Assembly (NCBI RefSeq): GCF_029958925.1
Contig: NZ_CP124616.1
Span: forward strand, 3,596,001 to 3,660,000
Direction of reading: 5' to 3'
DNA from: Tropicibacter oceani
GTDB taxonomy: Bacteria > Pseudomonadota > Alphaproteobacteria > Rhodobacterales > Rhodobacteraceae
DNA length: 64,000 nt
Shown: one piece after another, positions 34,027 through 43,478 of the stretch
How the letters are laid out: every line of letters begins with the position of its first letter
Position numbering within the stretch: position 1 is the first letter of the stretch
Notes under the pieces: model-generated
The model's database searches: none
What the model saw: only the letters and a program-made list of their open reading frames with translations
What the model was told of the DNA's origin: nothing
Position numbers and translations under genes: made by a program

Positions 34027-34788
34027 TCAGCGTTTGGTGCTTCGGTCGCGGATCTGGCCGTAGGCGACCATCATCAGGTAACCGACGTTTACACCCGCCA
34101 GCAAGAACCATGGGTGGGTAAAGCTCAGGCCGATCACGATCACCGTGGCGAACAGGATCACCGCCGTCAGGCTGCGCGGCACCTTGAGCGCCTTGGGCGA
34201 CGGGGTCTTGAGCCGGGAAATCATCAGGCCACCGACAATGGTCAGCCAGATGCAGACCGCCACCGGAATGCTGCCCGCCGAAAACGTGCCGGACAGGGTC
34301 AGGAATACCGGCATCAACCCCAGCAAGGCCCCCGCCGGGGCCGGGACCCCGACGAAATACCGCTTGGCCGGGGCGCTTTCGTCGGCCTGGCCGGATGTCA
34401 CGTTGAACCGGGCCAGGCGCAGACAGGCCGCAGCCGCGAAAAGCAGTGCGAAGATCCAGCCAAAGCCGCCCGTGTGGCTCAGGTGGACCTGGTAGACCAG
34501 GATCGCCGGGGCGACGCCGAAGCACAGGAAATCCGACAGCGAATCCAGCTGCGCGCCCATGGGCGATTCCGCCTTGAGGCGGCGCGCCAGAAGCCCGTCC
34601 AGACCGTCGGCCAGTGCCGACAGGATGATCAGAAAGACCGCCGTGGTGAACCGGCCCTCTATGGCGAAACGGATCGCCGTCAGGCCCAGGCTCATCCCGA
34701 TGAGGGTGACCATGTTCGGCAAGAGCATCAGGATCGAAACGGCACCCGCTTCGCTGCGGGGCTGCCCTCCGGGGGGAGTTTCCGGCAT
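34027..34788 (-). CDS. pssA: CDP-diacylglycerol-serine O-phosphatidyltransferase
   Basis: 253 residues from ATG 34788. A membrane enzyme with the complete CDP-alcohol phosphotransferase motif DG-x2-AR-x8-G-x3-D-x3-D (DGLLARRLKAES, then PMGAQLDSLSD). Several hydrophobic segments follow. Makes phosphatidylserine from CDP-diacylglycerol and serine. Starts 2 bp after the psd stop, forming the usual psd-pssA operon for phosphatidylethanolamine synthesis. Confidence 0.92.
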   Translation of the reverse strand: MPETPPGGQPRSEAGAVSILMLLPNMVTLIGMSLGLTAIRFAIEGRFTTAVFLIILSALADGLDGLLARRLKAESPMGAQLDSLSDFLCFGVAPAILVYQVHLSHTGGFGWIFALLFAAAACLRLARFNVTSGQADESAPAKRYFVGVPAPAGALLGLMPVFLTLSGTFSAGSIPVAVCIWLTIVGGLMISRLKTPSPKALKVPRSLTAVILFATVIVIGLSFTHPWFLLAGVNVGYLMMVAYGQIRDRSTKR

Positions 34789-34790
34789 GC

Positions 34791-35474
34791 TCACGCCTCG
34801 TGCACCGTGCCGGCCAGATCCGCGATCACCGTTTCGCCCGCCACCATGGTCTGGCCGATGCGCACCTGCGGCGTGCTGCCCTCGGGCAGGTAAATATCCA
34901 ACCGCGAGCCAAAGCGGATAAGGCCAAAGCGTTCGCCCCGGGCCAGGTCCTGGCCCTCGGTGCTCCAGCACAGGATGCGGCGGGCCACCAGCCCGGCAAT
35001 CTGCACGACGCCATAGCGCCGCCCATCGGGCAACGCGACCGTCAGCCCGTTGCGTTCATTGTCGGCCGAGGCCTTGTCGAGCGAAGCGTTCAGGAATTTC
35101 CCCGGCCGATAGGCGACCTTTTCGATCCGTCCGGCGGTGGGCAGGCGATTGACGTGGCAGTTGAACACCGACATGAACACCGACACCCGCATCATTTCGG
35201 CCTCGCCCAGGCCCAGTTCGGCCGGCGGCACCGCCGGTTCCAGCAGCGACACGATGCCGTCCGCAGGCGATACCATGATGTCGGGGCGCTCGGGGCTTAC
35301 CCGCTCGGGGTCGCGAAAGAAGTAATAGACCCAGACGGTCAACCCGACGCCGATCCAGCCCAGCGGTTCCCACAGCAGGAACAGCAACAGCGTGATCGCC
35401 GCCGCGATGGCGACGAAACGCCGGCCCTCGGGGTGCATCGGCTTGACGAAGGTGGAAAGCATGGAAACAGACAT
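34791..35474 (-). CDS. psd: phosphatidylserine decarboxylase (short type)
   Basis: 227 residues from ATG 35474 ([17 protein letters not shown]). Two hydrophobic segments near the N-terminus precede [15 protein letters not shown] and [13 protein letters not shown]. The self-cleavage site that creates the pyruvoyl group is Gly-Ser in [13 protein letters not shown]. Converts phosphatidylserine to phosphatidylethanolamine. First gene of the psd-pssA operon. Confidence 0.92.
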   Translation of the reverse strand: MSVSMLSTFVKPMHPEGRRFVAIAAAITLLLFLLWEPLGWIGVGLTVWVYYFFRDPERVSPERPDIMVSPADGIVSLLEPAVPPAELGLGEAEMMRVSVFMSVFNCHVNRLPTAGRIEKVAYRPGKFLNASLDKASADNERNGLTVALPDGRRYGVVQIAGLVARRILCWSTEGQDLARGERFGLIRFGSRLDIYLPEGSTPQVRIGQTMVAGETVIADLAGTVHEA

Positions 35475-35557
35475 GGGGCCCCGCAATTCTGGTCTGGTCC
35501 ACTCCTAGCCAAACTTGCCGAAGATGCAAATCAAACCTGTCGGCCCGTGCGGCATGG

Positions 35558-35588
35558 CGCGCCCTGCAGGTCAGGCCTGCAGGGCGCG
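35558..35588. terminator. strong stem-loop after the large adhesin gene
   Basis: A perfect 13-bp stem (35558-35570 with 35576-35588, five-base loop) lies 24 bp downstream of the adhesin stop. No T-run is adjacent, so it is a hairpin of probable terminator or mRNA-protecting function rather than a canonical terminator. Confidence 0.55.
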
Positions 35589-35611
35589 GGTTCAGGGCGC
35601 AGGGCGCCGGA

Positions 35612-38600
35612 TCAGACCGTCATGATGGCATCGTCGATCACGACGGCAACGCCGCTGTCCGTGGTGATCTGTACCGCATGAATGTCATCAAAGGCCTCGG
35701 GCGTGGTGTTTGCCCCGACCGCGCCGATGCCGAAATCGCTTGCCTCAAAGTCGATCTGGGTGGCCTCTGTGCTGCTGTCGATCACGAACTCGAAGGAATC
35801 GACCTCGACCAGGGTGTAGGAATAATCCGAAAAGCCCGCGAAGGTCGTGCTGGGCAGTTCGACGACCCCGATGGTGTAAAGGGTGATCGTCACCGTCGCC
35901 TGACCGCCCGAGGCCGGGTTCACCGACAGCGCGTTCAGATCGAACGATTCTCCCAGGTCTTCCGGCACCGGAAACGTCTGACCCGGCGTCGTCGTGGTCA
36001 GGAACTGACCCTCGCCGCCAATGCCAAAGGCCAGCCCCGGCGCCAGGATGCCAAAAGGGTCGTCCGGGGTTTCGACGACTTCGACCACGGGGTTTCCGGC
36101 CTCGTCCTTGATCGGCTGGCCCTCTTCGTCCAGCACCTCGGTCACGGTGGTGATGGTCGAATAGGTGCCGATCACGACATTGTCGCCGCCATCGGTGGTC
36201 TGCCCCAGCTGAATGCCTGTCGGGGTGCGCCCATCGCCGCCCAGCTCGTCGGTTTCCACCGCCGTGGCGACGCCGGAAAAGGTAAAGCCCATGCTGCCGG
36301 GAACCGGGCCCTGGAATTCCGGATCGGTCCAGGCGAACTCTTCAAAGTCCAGCACCACCGTCTTGGACTCGGTCGGGCCATCTGCCGGGTTGACGTAGTC
36401 ATAGACCAGTTGCCCCTTGGCGACGTCTTCGCCGTCCGAGACCTGATAGTCGATCGTGCCGACAAGGTTGCTGCCATCGGCGACGGGGATGGCCGTCAGG
36501 TCGATGGTCAGATCACCGCTCAGCGCATCATAGCTGAGCGCGCCATCGGCCAGGATCGGATCTCCGGTGCTTTCGTCAAAGCCGATTTCCAGCCCGCCGA
36601 TGGTGATGACCAGATCACCGTCCGGTGTTTCCGCGTCCGACACCAGGTCGAACAGGTTGACGGTAAAGGTCGGCGCCAAAGGATCATCGACGATGATCTG
36701 CGCGGGCGGAGCGGTGGAAAAGGGCGGCTGGATTGGCAGACTGGTCGCCACGGGCGGGGTATTTCCTGCCCCTGGGGTGTCGCCCGCCAGTTCCAGCGTG
36801 ATGACGTTGCTGGCGGTCAGGCCTTCGGCATCCTCGACCACGTAGGTCAGGGAAAAGACCGCGGTCTCACCCTCTTCAAGGCCGAAGAACGCCGGATCAA
36901 AGGAAAGTTCGCCACCATCCCCGCCGGTCAGCCCGCCAGAAAAGCTGACCGGGATCGGGCCACTTTCGCTGTCCCAGGTCAGGCTGGTGATGGTCAGGAT
37001 GTCCCCGACATCGGGGTCCGAGACGATTTCCGACAGCTTGATCGCAACCGGCCCGTTCTCTTCGTCGGCCACCACGACCAGGGGGGCCGCCACCGGGGCC
37101 GAGTTGGCCGGCGGCGGGGCATCGTCGATGCCGTTGATCGTCACCGGGACAAACCCGACAGCGCTGTCGTTCGGTGCACCGCTGTCATCGGTGACGATAT
37201 AGCGAAAGGTGATATCAAGGCTGTCGCCCTGCCCCAACCCCGGGATGCGCGCCGGATCAATGCGGATCAGCCCGTCACCGACAACCTGGAAGGGAATCGG
37301 TTTGCTGTCCCGCGTCAGGGCAATGCCGTCGAACGACAGCCCATCCCCGTCAGGATCAAAGGCCTGAGTGCCAAGGTCGATGATCTGGACGCCATCCGCC
37401 TCGTTGATGGTCAGCGGGATCTCCAGAGACCGCGGCGCGTCGTTCACCGGGTTTACCGTGACGGCAACCGTTGCCGTATCCGTCAAACCGCCGCCGTCGG
37501 TGATCTCGTAGGTGATGGTATCGCTGCCGTTGAAGTCCGGGTCGGGCGTATACAGCAGCGTCCCGTCGCCCTGAATCACGACCGATCCATTCAGCGCGCT
37601 GGCATCGGTGACCGTCAAACTGTCGCCGATATCAACATCCGTGTCATTGCCCAGAACGTCGATGATCTTGCCCGTGTCCTCGTCGGTTTCGGCAGTATCA
37701 TCGGCCGCCACAGGCGCGTCGTTCACCGGGTTCACCGTGACGGCAACCGTTGCCGTATCCGTCAAACCGCCGCCGTCGGTGATCTCGTAGGTGATGGTAT
37801 CGCTGCCGTTGAAGTCCGGGTCGGGCGTATACAGCAGCGTCCCGTCGCCCTGAATCACGACCGATCCATTCAGCGCGCTGGCATCGGTGACCGTCAAACT
37901 GTCGCCGATATCAACATCCGTGTCATTGCCCAGAACGTCGATGATCTTGCCCGTGTCCTCGTCGGTTTCGGCAGTATCATCGGCCGCCACAGGCGCGTCG
38001 TTCACCGGGTTCACCGTGACGGCAACCGTTGCCGTATCCGTCAAACCGCCGCCGTCGGTGATCTCGTAGGTGATGGTATCGCTGCCGTTGAAGTCCGGGT
38101 CGGGCGTATACAGCAGCGTCCCGTCGCCCTGAATCACGACCGATCCATTCAGCGCGCTGGCATCGGTGACGCCAAAGGTATCGCCGTTGTCGATATCCGA
38201 ATCGTTGCCCAGAACGTCAATGATCTGGCCTGTGTCCTCGTCGGTTTCGGCCGTGTCGTCCACGGCCACGGGCGCGTCATTGACCCCGGTCACCGTCACG
38301 TCGACATCAATCACACTCGCGGTTCCGTTGGCATCGGTCACCTCGACCTGGACACTCTGCACCGCGCTTTGCCCGTCGGCCAGGGTTTCGAACTGGCCGT
38401 CCGGATCGAATTCAAAGGTATAGGTGGCCCCGACCCCTATCGCCGGGCTGAGAGGCGTGGTCGAGACCAGCGAAACCGTCCCCGGCCCCGCGTAGGTCAC
38501 CGCAGGGGGCAGCAAGGCATCGCCGTCGAATTCATAGGCCGTGACCACAAAGGTGCCTGCGCTGTCTTCGGTCGTCGTGCCGCCATTGCCGATCACCATG

Positions 38601-39097
38601 GGCGCATTGTCCTGGCCGATCAGATACAGGAAATCGTTGAACTGGATCGCCTCGACGTGTTTCAGCACGTCGGTGCCTTCGTCGCCATCGGCGGTGTTCA
38701 GATCCGTGACGGTCGTCGTGTTGGCCCCGCCCGAAGGCGCGGAAAACGAGAAATCAAGGATCGAGCCGCCATAGACCGCCGTGTCAAAGCCGTTGTTGCC
38801 GGTGATGTCGTCATCCCCTTCGCCGCCTTCGATCACGTCATCCCCGTTGTTGCCATCAAGGTTGTCGTCCCCGGCAAGGCCAAAGATCGTGTCGTCACCG
38901 TTCTTGCCGCTGATCTTGTCCGCGAGGGTCGTACCGGTCAGCGTGTCATCGGCATTGGTCCCGTTGATGGGTTTGCTGCCCTTGGACCCGTTGCCAAAGA
39001 TGTGCCATCCCGTGGACGGGCCTCCGCCCTTGCCGCCCGTGTCCATGAAGGTGCCCAGCAGCCTTTCGTACCCAGACAAACCAAAAAGAAATTTCAT
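35612..39097 (-). CDS. very large secreted cadherin-like/RTX adhesin-type protein
   Basis: About 1161 residues from ATG 39097. Residues ~50-105 hold RTX-like Ca-binding repeats (NADDTLTGT, NGDDTIFGLAGDDNLDGNNGDDVIEGGEGDDDI), here near the N-terminus rather than the C-terminus. Residues ~270-560 hold cadherin-like/VCBS modules of ~93 residues in nearly identical tandem copies (AVDDTAETDEDTG, YTPDPDFNGSDTITYEITDG). Further Asp-rich beta modules run to the end. No Sec signal is visible; secretion through a type I system is likely, but none is encoded here. Expected role: calcium-stiffened surface adhesion or biofilm. Confidence 0.85.
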   Translation of the reverse strand: MKFLFGLSGYERLLGTFMDTGGKGGGPSTGWHIFGNGSKGSKPINGTNADDTLTGTTLADKISGKNGDDTIFGLAGDDNLDGNNGDDVIEGGEGDDDITGNNGFDTAVYGGSILDFSFSAPSGGANTTTVTDLNTADGDEGTDVLKHVEAIQFNDFLYLIGQDNAPMVIGNGGTTTEDSAGTFVVTAYEFDGDALLPPAVTYAGPGTVSLVSTTPLSPAIGVGATYTFEFDPDGQFETLADGQSAVQSVQVEVTDANGTASVIDVDVTVTGVNDAPVAVDDTAETDEDTGQIIDVLGNDSDIDNGDTFGVTDASALNGSVVIQGDGTLLYTPDPDFNGSDTITYEITDGGGLTDTATVAVTVNPVNDAPVAADDTAETDEDTGKIIDVLGNDTDVDIGDSLTVTDASALNGSVVIQGDGTLLYTPDPDFNGSDTITYEITDGGGLTDTATVAVTVNPVNDAPVAADDTAETDEDTGKIIDVLGNDTDVDIGDSLTVTDASALNGSVVIQGDGTLLYTPDPDFNGSDTITYEITDGGGLTDTATVAVTVNPVNDAPRSLEIPLTINEADGVQIIDLGTQAFDPDGDGLSFDGIALTRDSKPIPFQVVGDGLIRIDPARIPGLGQGDSLDITFRYIVTDDSGAPNDSAVGFVPVTINGIDDAPPPANSAPVAAPLVVVADEENGPVAIKLSEIVSDPDVGDILTITSLTWDSESGPIPVSFSGGLTGGDGGELSFDPAFFGLEEGETAVFSLTYVVEDAEGLTASNVITLELAGDTPGAGNTPPVATSLPIQPPFSTAPPAQIIVDDPLAPTFTVNLFDLVSDAETPDGDLVITIGGLEIGFDESTGDPILADGALSYDALSGDLTIDLTAIPVADGSNLVGTIDYQVSDGEDVAKGQLVYDYVNPADGPTESKTVVLDFEEFAWTDPEFQGPVPGSMGFTFSGVATAVETDELGGDGRTPTGIQLGQTTDGGDNVVIGTYSTITTVTEVLDEEGQPIKDEAGNPVVEVVETPDDPFGILAPGLAFGIGGEGQFLTTTTPGQTFPVPEDLGESFDLNALSVNPASGGQATVTITLYTIGVVELPSTTFAGFSDYSYTLVEVDSFEFVIDSSTEATQIDFEASDFGIGAVGANTTPEAFDDIHAVQITTDSGVAVVIDDAIMTV
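37435..38169 (-). repeat. 279-bp tandem repeat, almost identical copies
   Basis: Two full copies and a third partial copy (period 279 bp, e.g. the same bases at 37471, 37750 and 38029) encode 93-residue cadherin-like modules. Copies are nearly base-identical, with a single T/C difference near the start of the first. After 38169 the sequence continues as a diverged module. Such identity means recent duplication or ongoing homogenisation. Confidence 0.92.
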
Positions 39098-39675
39098 CAA
39101 TCCACCCCCCGTAAAATATTTCGAAAAGGTTAATACGACCGTTTAAAAACCCTTCGAAACTACGCCCGAGAGCGGATATTACCTAACGGAAAGTTAATTT
39201 GACCGATCGGGACGTTCTGGCGCAGGACGCACGGCGCCAGAAGCCCAATCGACAACCTCCTGATAAAAGATGAAATTTTGGGCAGATGAAGGTGCCCGGC
39301 CGATCTGCAATCGCCCACAGGCGCGAAGGACCTGGGCAGCCAACAAACCTATACCCTTGGTTGTTTTTGCGTCATCTAAAACAACCAAAAGATCAACTCA
39401 GCCCCTGTGAAAGCCCGCCGGATTCGCGATACACCATTGCCGCCATGCGCGGCGCGAAGATCTTTGCGCAACGCACACGTCCGACCACATGGCCAAGGGC
39501 CAGCCGCGTCGCGCTGGAAAGGCACCAACGGACGGCACTTGATCTATGTTAATGTCCGGCCCCTGCTCCCGTGGTCCTATACATTCAGGCAATCGAATGC
39601 CAATGCCCGCGCGGCGGTGATTTGCGCCATCCGCAGAGCATTTGACAGCAACAAAATAAATGGACGGGGGCCGAT
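39098..39675. promoter_or_regulatory. 578-bp divergent region between two secreted-protein genes
   Basis: No gene supported here; a 64-codon frame at 39194-39388 has no support. Two perfect inverted repeats stand out, both with a ten-base loop: 39215-39223 with 39234-39242 (9-bp arms TTCTGGCGC) and 39357-39367 with 39378-39388 (11-bp arms TTGGTTGTTTT). Base composition is lower in GC than in the flanking genes. It must contain the promoters of both genes. Confidence 0.55.
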
Positions 39676-42600
39676 ATGTGTGCCGATACAGTATTAAACA
39701 CCACTCCGGATTGGACATCATCCCACACCTTCAGCACGGATGACATCACCGGGACGTTTGACGGTCTGACCCAGGGCGATCTTGCTCCGGGGGACAACAC
39801 CCTGATTGATTTCAGCGCGACGCCGAAGATCACCACCGAAGGCGTCGATCTTTACCCGATCAACAGCGACTTTGGCTTCATCGTGACCGACTTCGAAGGC
39901 GCGATCGAAAAGGATTTCTACGAAAACCCCGAACACCTCGAAGGGTTTGCCGGTGATCTGAACGGCGAAGGCGGAGAGCATATCGGCCTTGTCATCTCGG
40001 ACGCGCCGACCGACACCTTCAAGACCCCGGCGACCCTTGGCACCTGGTTGATGGGCATCGGCGGCAGCTTTGAAAAGGCGTCGACCGAACACTACTCGGT
40101 CATGCAAAGCATCCTGTCCGACCAGATGTATCCTGGCGATCCGCTGGCAAAATACCCGCTGGACGACGAACTTTACGTGATCGGCGGCCAGTATGACGGC
40201 ATGCTGCTGTCCGATGCGATCGTCCTAGAAGGCGACAGCAACGGCGACGGCGTGGCCGACCTGAAGGACGTGCTGCAGCCCAACGAAAGCACGATCACCG
40301 AAAACATCGCAGCCAGCAGCGACTATTCGATCACCGTCAAGGACGACGGCAAGGTGCTGTACCGCTGGGGCAACGCGATCAAGCGCCCGAACGACGTGCG
40401 GCTTGAGGCAACGCTGGACCTGCCCGATGAATGGACAACCGCCGATCCGGAAACCCCGGACCTGGCGCCGCTGTACCGGATCACCGCGGCCGAACTGGTG
40501 GTGAACCACACGATCACCAACAACCCCAACGACCAGATCCGCCCCGAGGATTATGAAAACGAATCCGCCATCGGGCAGCTTCCCACCTACGAAGTGCTGC
40601 CGGACGGCAAATGGGTCTCCACCGATGACTACTACGCTGGTGACGGCACCTTCTACCCGGCCGGCACGGTCCTGAAGGACCCCGCACTGGCCGCCGCTGC
40701 GGCCGCTTCGCCGCTGGCCGCCATGGGCGCGCTGTCCGAAGACCTGCTGGAGGGCTATACCGCCGCCTGGTACACCACCATGGACCGCGAACCCTTTGAG
40801 GCCGATCTGGACGAGAACGGCGAATACATCGTCGGGCCGCGCTGGCGCCTGCAGCCTGACAAATACGGTCAGGACCTGCCCAGCGTCGTGATCCCCGAGG
40901 ACCCGTCGCTGCCGCCCCCTCCGACCAAGGACCAGGTCAAATACGATGTGGGCGAAGACACCACCACGGTGATCAACCTGCTGGACTGGGAAAACCCGAT
41001 TTCGCCGCTGTCGATCAGCGCGGGCTATACCAACCTGTCCGGGACCACCTCGATCAACGGCATGAACTATACCGACGGTCTTGACGTGGCCTTCTACGTC
41101 AAGGGCGACATCAAGCCGGCGACCCTGTACAACACGCAGCTGGTGATGTCCTACGAGGAAATCACCATTCACGACGCCAATGTCGCCATCAACGGCACCG
41201 CCGAAAGCGACTATCTGGTCGGTCAGGGTGGCAACACCTTTGCGGGCGGCGCCGGTGAGGACCTGTTCGTTGTTTCCTACGGTGTGTCGGATGAATGGAC
41301 CGACATCCAGGCCAGCGTCGTCACCGACTTTGAGGTCGGCGTCGACACCATCGGCATCATCGACTTTGACATCAACGAGTTCAACTTCCTCGAGGTCGTC
41401 AGCCAGGCGGTCGTCGGCGGCAACCTCGTGATCTCGGTTGGCGGGGTCGAGCTGGTCACGCTGAACGGGGTGACCGAGCCGCTGACCTATGATGACTTCC
41501 TGCTGCTTGACCGGTCGCTGGACGGCGCCCTGGTCGGTGACACCGAGGACAACCACCTGGTCGGCGACCAGTGGGACAACGTGATCATGGGCGATGCCGG
41601 CAATGATACCCTGATGGGTCTGGACGGTGACGATACGCTGACCGGTGGTCAGGGTGCCGACAGCCTTGATGGCGGCGAAGGATCGGACACCACGTCCTAT
41701 CTGGATGCTCCGGCAGCCGTTGGCGTCTATCTTGACGGCACCCCGAACACCGGTGCGGCCGTTGGCGATGTCTTTGTCAGCATCGAAAACGTGCTGGGCA
41801 GCAACTATGCCGACACGATTTCGGGCAACGACGACGACAACATCCTGTACGGTGCCGATGGCAACGACACGCTGTCCGGCCTTGCCGGGGACGACATCCT
41901 TGTCGGCGGAGAAGGCGACGATTCGCTGATGGGCATGGACGATGACGACGTTCTGTCCGGCGGACTTGGCGCCGACGTCATGAACGGCGGCAACGGCGAT
42001 GACACCATCACCTACGAGGACTCGACCAAGGGCGCCGGCGCGCGTCTTGACGGCGGCGTCAACTGGGGCGCAGCCCTGGGCGATACCATCCAGGAGACCG
42101 AGAACCTCAAGGGCGGCATCTGGGCCGACACCTTTGTCGGCAGCACTGGGGACAACGTCCTTGATGGCGGCATCGGCTGGGATACCCTTTGGGGCAACAG
42201 CGGTGACGACACCCTGCTGGGCGGCCGTGGCAACGACAAGCTGTACGGACAGAACGACAACGACGTTCTGATCGGCGGTGTTGGCGCAGATACCATGGTC
42301 GGTGGCGCAGGCGTCGACACGATCAGCTACGAAGACGCGACCAGCAATGTTGGCGCCCGTCTTGACGGCGGAGCGAACTGGGGTGCTGCCGTGGGCGACG
42401 TCATCAGCGAAGCCGAGGCCCTGCTGGGCAGCAGCTTCAACGACGTCCTTGTCGGCAACACCGGGGCCAACGAACTGGACGGTTCGGACGGCAATGACGT
42501 GCTTTGGGGTCAGGCCGGCAACGACAGCCTGATCGGCGGCGAAGGCGACGACGTGCTGTACGGCCAGCAAGGCAGCGATACCTTCGTGTTCGAAGACCAC

Positions 42601-42819
42601 TTTGGCAACGACACGATCAAGGATTTTGCCGCCCTTGATGTCAACGAAAAGATCGACCTGTCGGGGGTCGCTTCGATCACCGACTTTACCGATCTGTCCA
42701 CCACCGGCCATATGTACCAGGTCGGGGCGGATGTGATCATCAACGACTTCTCGGGCAACACCATCACGCTCGAGAACATCTCGATCACGAACCTCGACTC
42801 ATCGGACTTCATCTTCTGA
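39676..42819 (+). CDS. large RTX calcium-binding secreted protein
   Basis: 1047 residues; ATG 39676 preceded by GGGGG. The N-terminal ~500 residues are an acidic domain of unknown type (GDLAPGDNTLIDFSATPK, then GFIVTDFEGAIEKDFYENPEHLEGF), followed by an Ala-rich stretch near 345. From about residue 500 come haemolysin-type repeats GGxGxDxLx in five or more blocks (GDAGNDTLMGLDGDDTLTGGQG and similar), each separated by a recurring ARLDGGxNWGAAxGD motif. The C-terminus (GQQGSDTFVFEDHFGNDTIKDF) is the usual type I secretion end. Expected extracellular; enzymatic activity not recognised. Confidence 0.85.
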   Translation: MCADTVLNTTPDWTSSHTFSTDDITGTFDGLTQGDLAPGDNTLIDFSATPKITTEGVDLYPINSDFGFIVTDFEGAIEKDFYENPEHLEGFAGDLNGEGGEHIGLVISDAPTDTFKTPATLGTWLMGIGGSFEKASTEHYSVMQSILSDQMYPGDPLAKYPLDDELYVIGGQYDGMLLSDAIVLEGDSNGDGVADLKDVLQPNESTITENIAASSDYSITVKDDGKVLYRWGNAIKRPNDVRLEATLDLPDEWTTADPETPDLAPLYRITAAELVVNHTITNNPNDQIRPEDYENESAIGQLPTYEVLPDGKWVSTDDYYAGDGTFYPAGTVLKDPALAAAAAASPLAAMGALSEDLLEGYTAAWYTTMDREPFEADLDENGEYIVGPRWRLQPDKYGQDLPSVVIPEDPSLPPPPTKDQVKYDVGEDTTTVINLLDWENPISPLSISAGYTNLSGTTSINGMNYTDGLDVAFYVKGDIKPATLYNTQLVMSYEEITIHDANVAINGTAESDYLVGQGGNTFAGGAGEDLFVVSYGVSDEWTDIQASVVTDFEVGVDTIGIIDFDINEFNFLEVVSQAVVGGNLVISVGGVELVTLNGVTEPLTYDDFLLLDRSLDGALVGDTEDNHLVGDQWDNVIMGDAGNDTLMGLDGDDTLTGGQGADSLDGGEGSDTTSYLDAPAAVGVYLDGTPNTGAAVGDVFVSIENVLGSNYADTISGNDDDNILYGADGNDTLSGLAGDDILVGGEGDDSLMGMDDDDVLSGGLGADVMNGGNGDDTITYEDSTKGAGARLDGGVNWGAALGDTIQETENLKGGIWADTFVGSTGDNVLDGGIGWDTLWGNSGDDTLLGGRGNDKLYGQNDNDVLIGGVGADTMVGGAGVDTISYEDATSNVGARLDGGANWGAAVGDVISEAEALLGSSFNDVLVGNTGANELDGSDGNDVLWGQAGNDSLIGGEGDDVLYGQQGSDTFVFEDHFGNDTIKDFAALDVNEKIDLSGVASITDFTDLSTTGHMYQVGADVIINDFSGNTITLENISITNLDSSDFIF

Positions 42820-42870
42820 TCTGTCTCCGGCCATGGCCCATCCGGGCCATGCGCCACGCACGACAAGGCC

Positions 42871-42894
42871 GGGCATCCACCATGGTGGGTGCCC
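42871..42894 (+). terminator. terminator hairpin after the RTX gene
   Basis: 11-bp stem (42871-42881 with 42884-42894, one G-T pair, tight loop), followed by GTTTCCTTG. About 50 bp after the RTX stop and before the DsrE-like gene. Confidence 0.7.
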
Positions 42895-42983
42895 GTTTCC
42901 TTGTGTGCGCCTGCCCGGGATCAATGGCTTTCCATACCGGCGATCTTTGCTAGGCTTCCGGGATCGAAACGGGAGGAAACCAG

Positions 42984-43412
42984 ATGAAACACCTGCTTTG
43001 CACCGCCGCCTTGTTGGTGGCCAGCCAGGCCAGCGCCGAGGGCGTCACGCATCACGTCGCGCTGCATGTCAACCAGAACGACCCGCAGGTCATGAACATG
43101 ACCCTGAACAATGTTCAGAACCTGTCCGAATACTACAGCGCGCAAGGCGATCAGGTCATCGTCGAGTTGGTCACTTATGGCCCCGGGCTGAACATGCTTA
43201 TCGCGGGCAAAAGCCCCGTGGCCGACAGGATCAGCACCATGAGCCTGGCGATGGACAACCTGACCTTTGCGGCCTGCGGCAACACCCATCGCAAGATGTC
43301 CGAAAAGGCCGGGACCGAGGTGGCGCTGCTGGACGAAGCACAGATCACGCCTTCGGGGGTTGTGCGTCTGATCGACCTTCAGGAACAGGGCTACGCCTAT
43401 ATCCGGCCGTGA
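42984..43412 (+). CDS. exported DsrE/DsrF-like protein
   Basis: 142 residues with a signal peptide (MKHLLCTAALLVASQASA, cleavage after residue 18). The mature part has the DsrE-like alternating pattern: HVALHVNQNDPQVMNMTLNNVQN, then VIVELVTYGPGLNMLIAGKSPV and FAACGNTHRKM, with one Cys in the conserved position. Periplasmic relatives are common beside sulfur or copper genes, but the exact function is unknown. An AGGAGG-like GGGAGG lies upstream of the ATG. Confidence 0.8.
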   Translation: MKHLLCTAALLVASQASAEGVTHHVALHVNQNDPQVMNMTLNNVQNLSEYYSAQGDQVIVELVTYGPGLNMLIAGKSPVADRISTMSLAMDNLTFAACGNTHRKMSEKAGTEVALLDEAQITPSGVVRLIDLQEQGYAYIRP

Positions 43413-43447
43413 TCAGGCCGCGGCCCGCAGCATCGCGGGCCCCTGCC

Positions 43448-43472
43448 CTGCGCCCCAGCACCCGGGGCGCAG
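43448..43472. terminator. stem-loop between convergent genes
   Basis: Perfect 9-bp stem (43448-43456 with 43464-43472) with a seven-base loop, lying between the stops of the DsrE-like gene and the lipoprotein gene. No long T-run; probable shared transcription end. Confidence 0.55.
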
Positions 43473-43478
43473 GTGTGG

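Noticed and set aside
37435-38169. Possible CRISPR array because of regular repeats
   Set aside because: Units are 279 bp, contiguous and coding; there are no spacers and no cas genes.
35678-39133. 1151-codon open frame antisense to the giant adhesin
   Set aside because: Mirror of a highly biased, repetitive GC-rich gene; Arg/Gly/His-rich product without motifs. The adhesin frame has clear calcium-binding and cadherin-like modules.
39194-39388. 64-codon frame in the divergent region of the giant genes
   Set aside because: No ribosome-binding site or family match; its upstream end coincides with the 11-bp inverted repeat, which explains the region better.
40225-42711. 828-codon antisense frame in the RTX gene
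   Set aside because: Shadow of the GGxGxD repeats; Val/Ala/Gly-rich product with no start signal.
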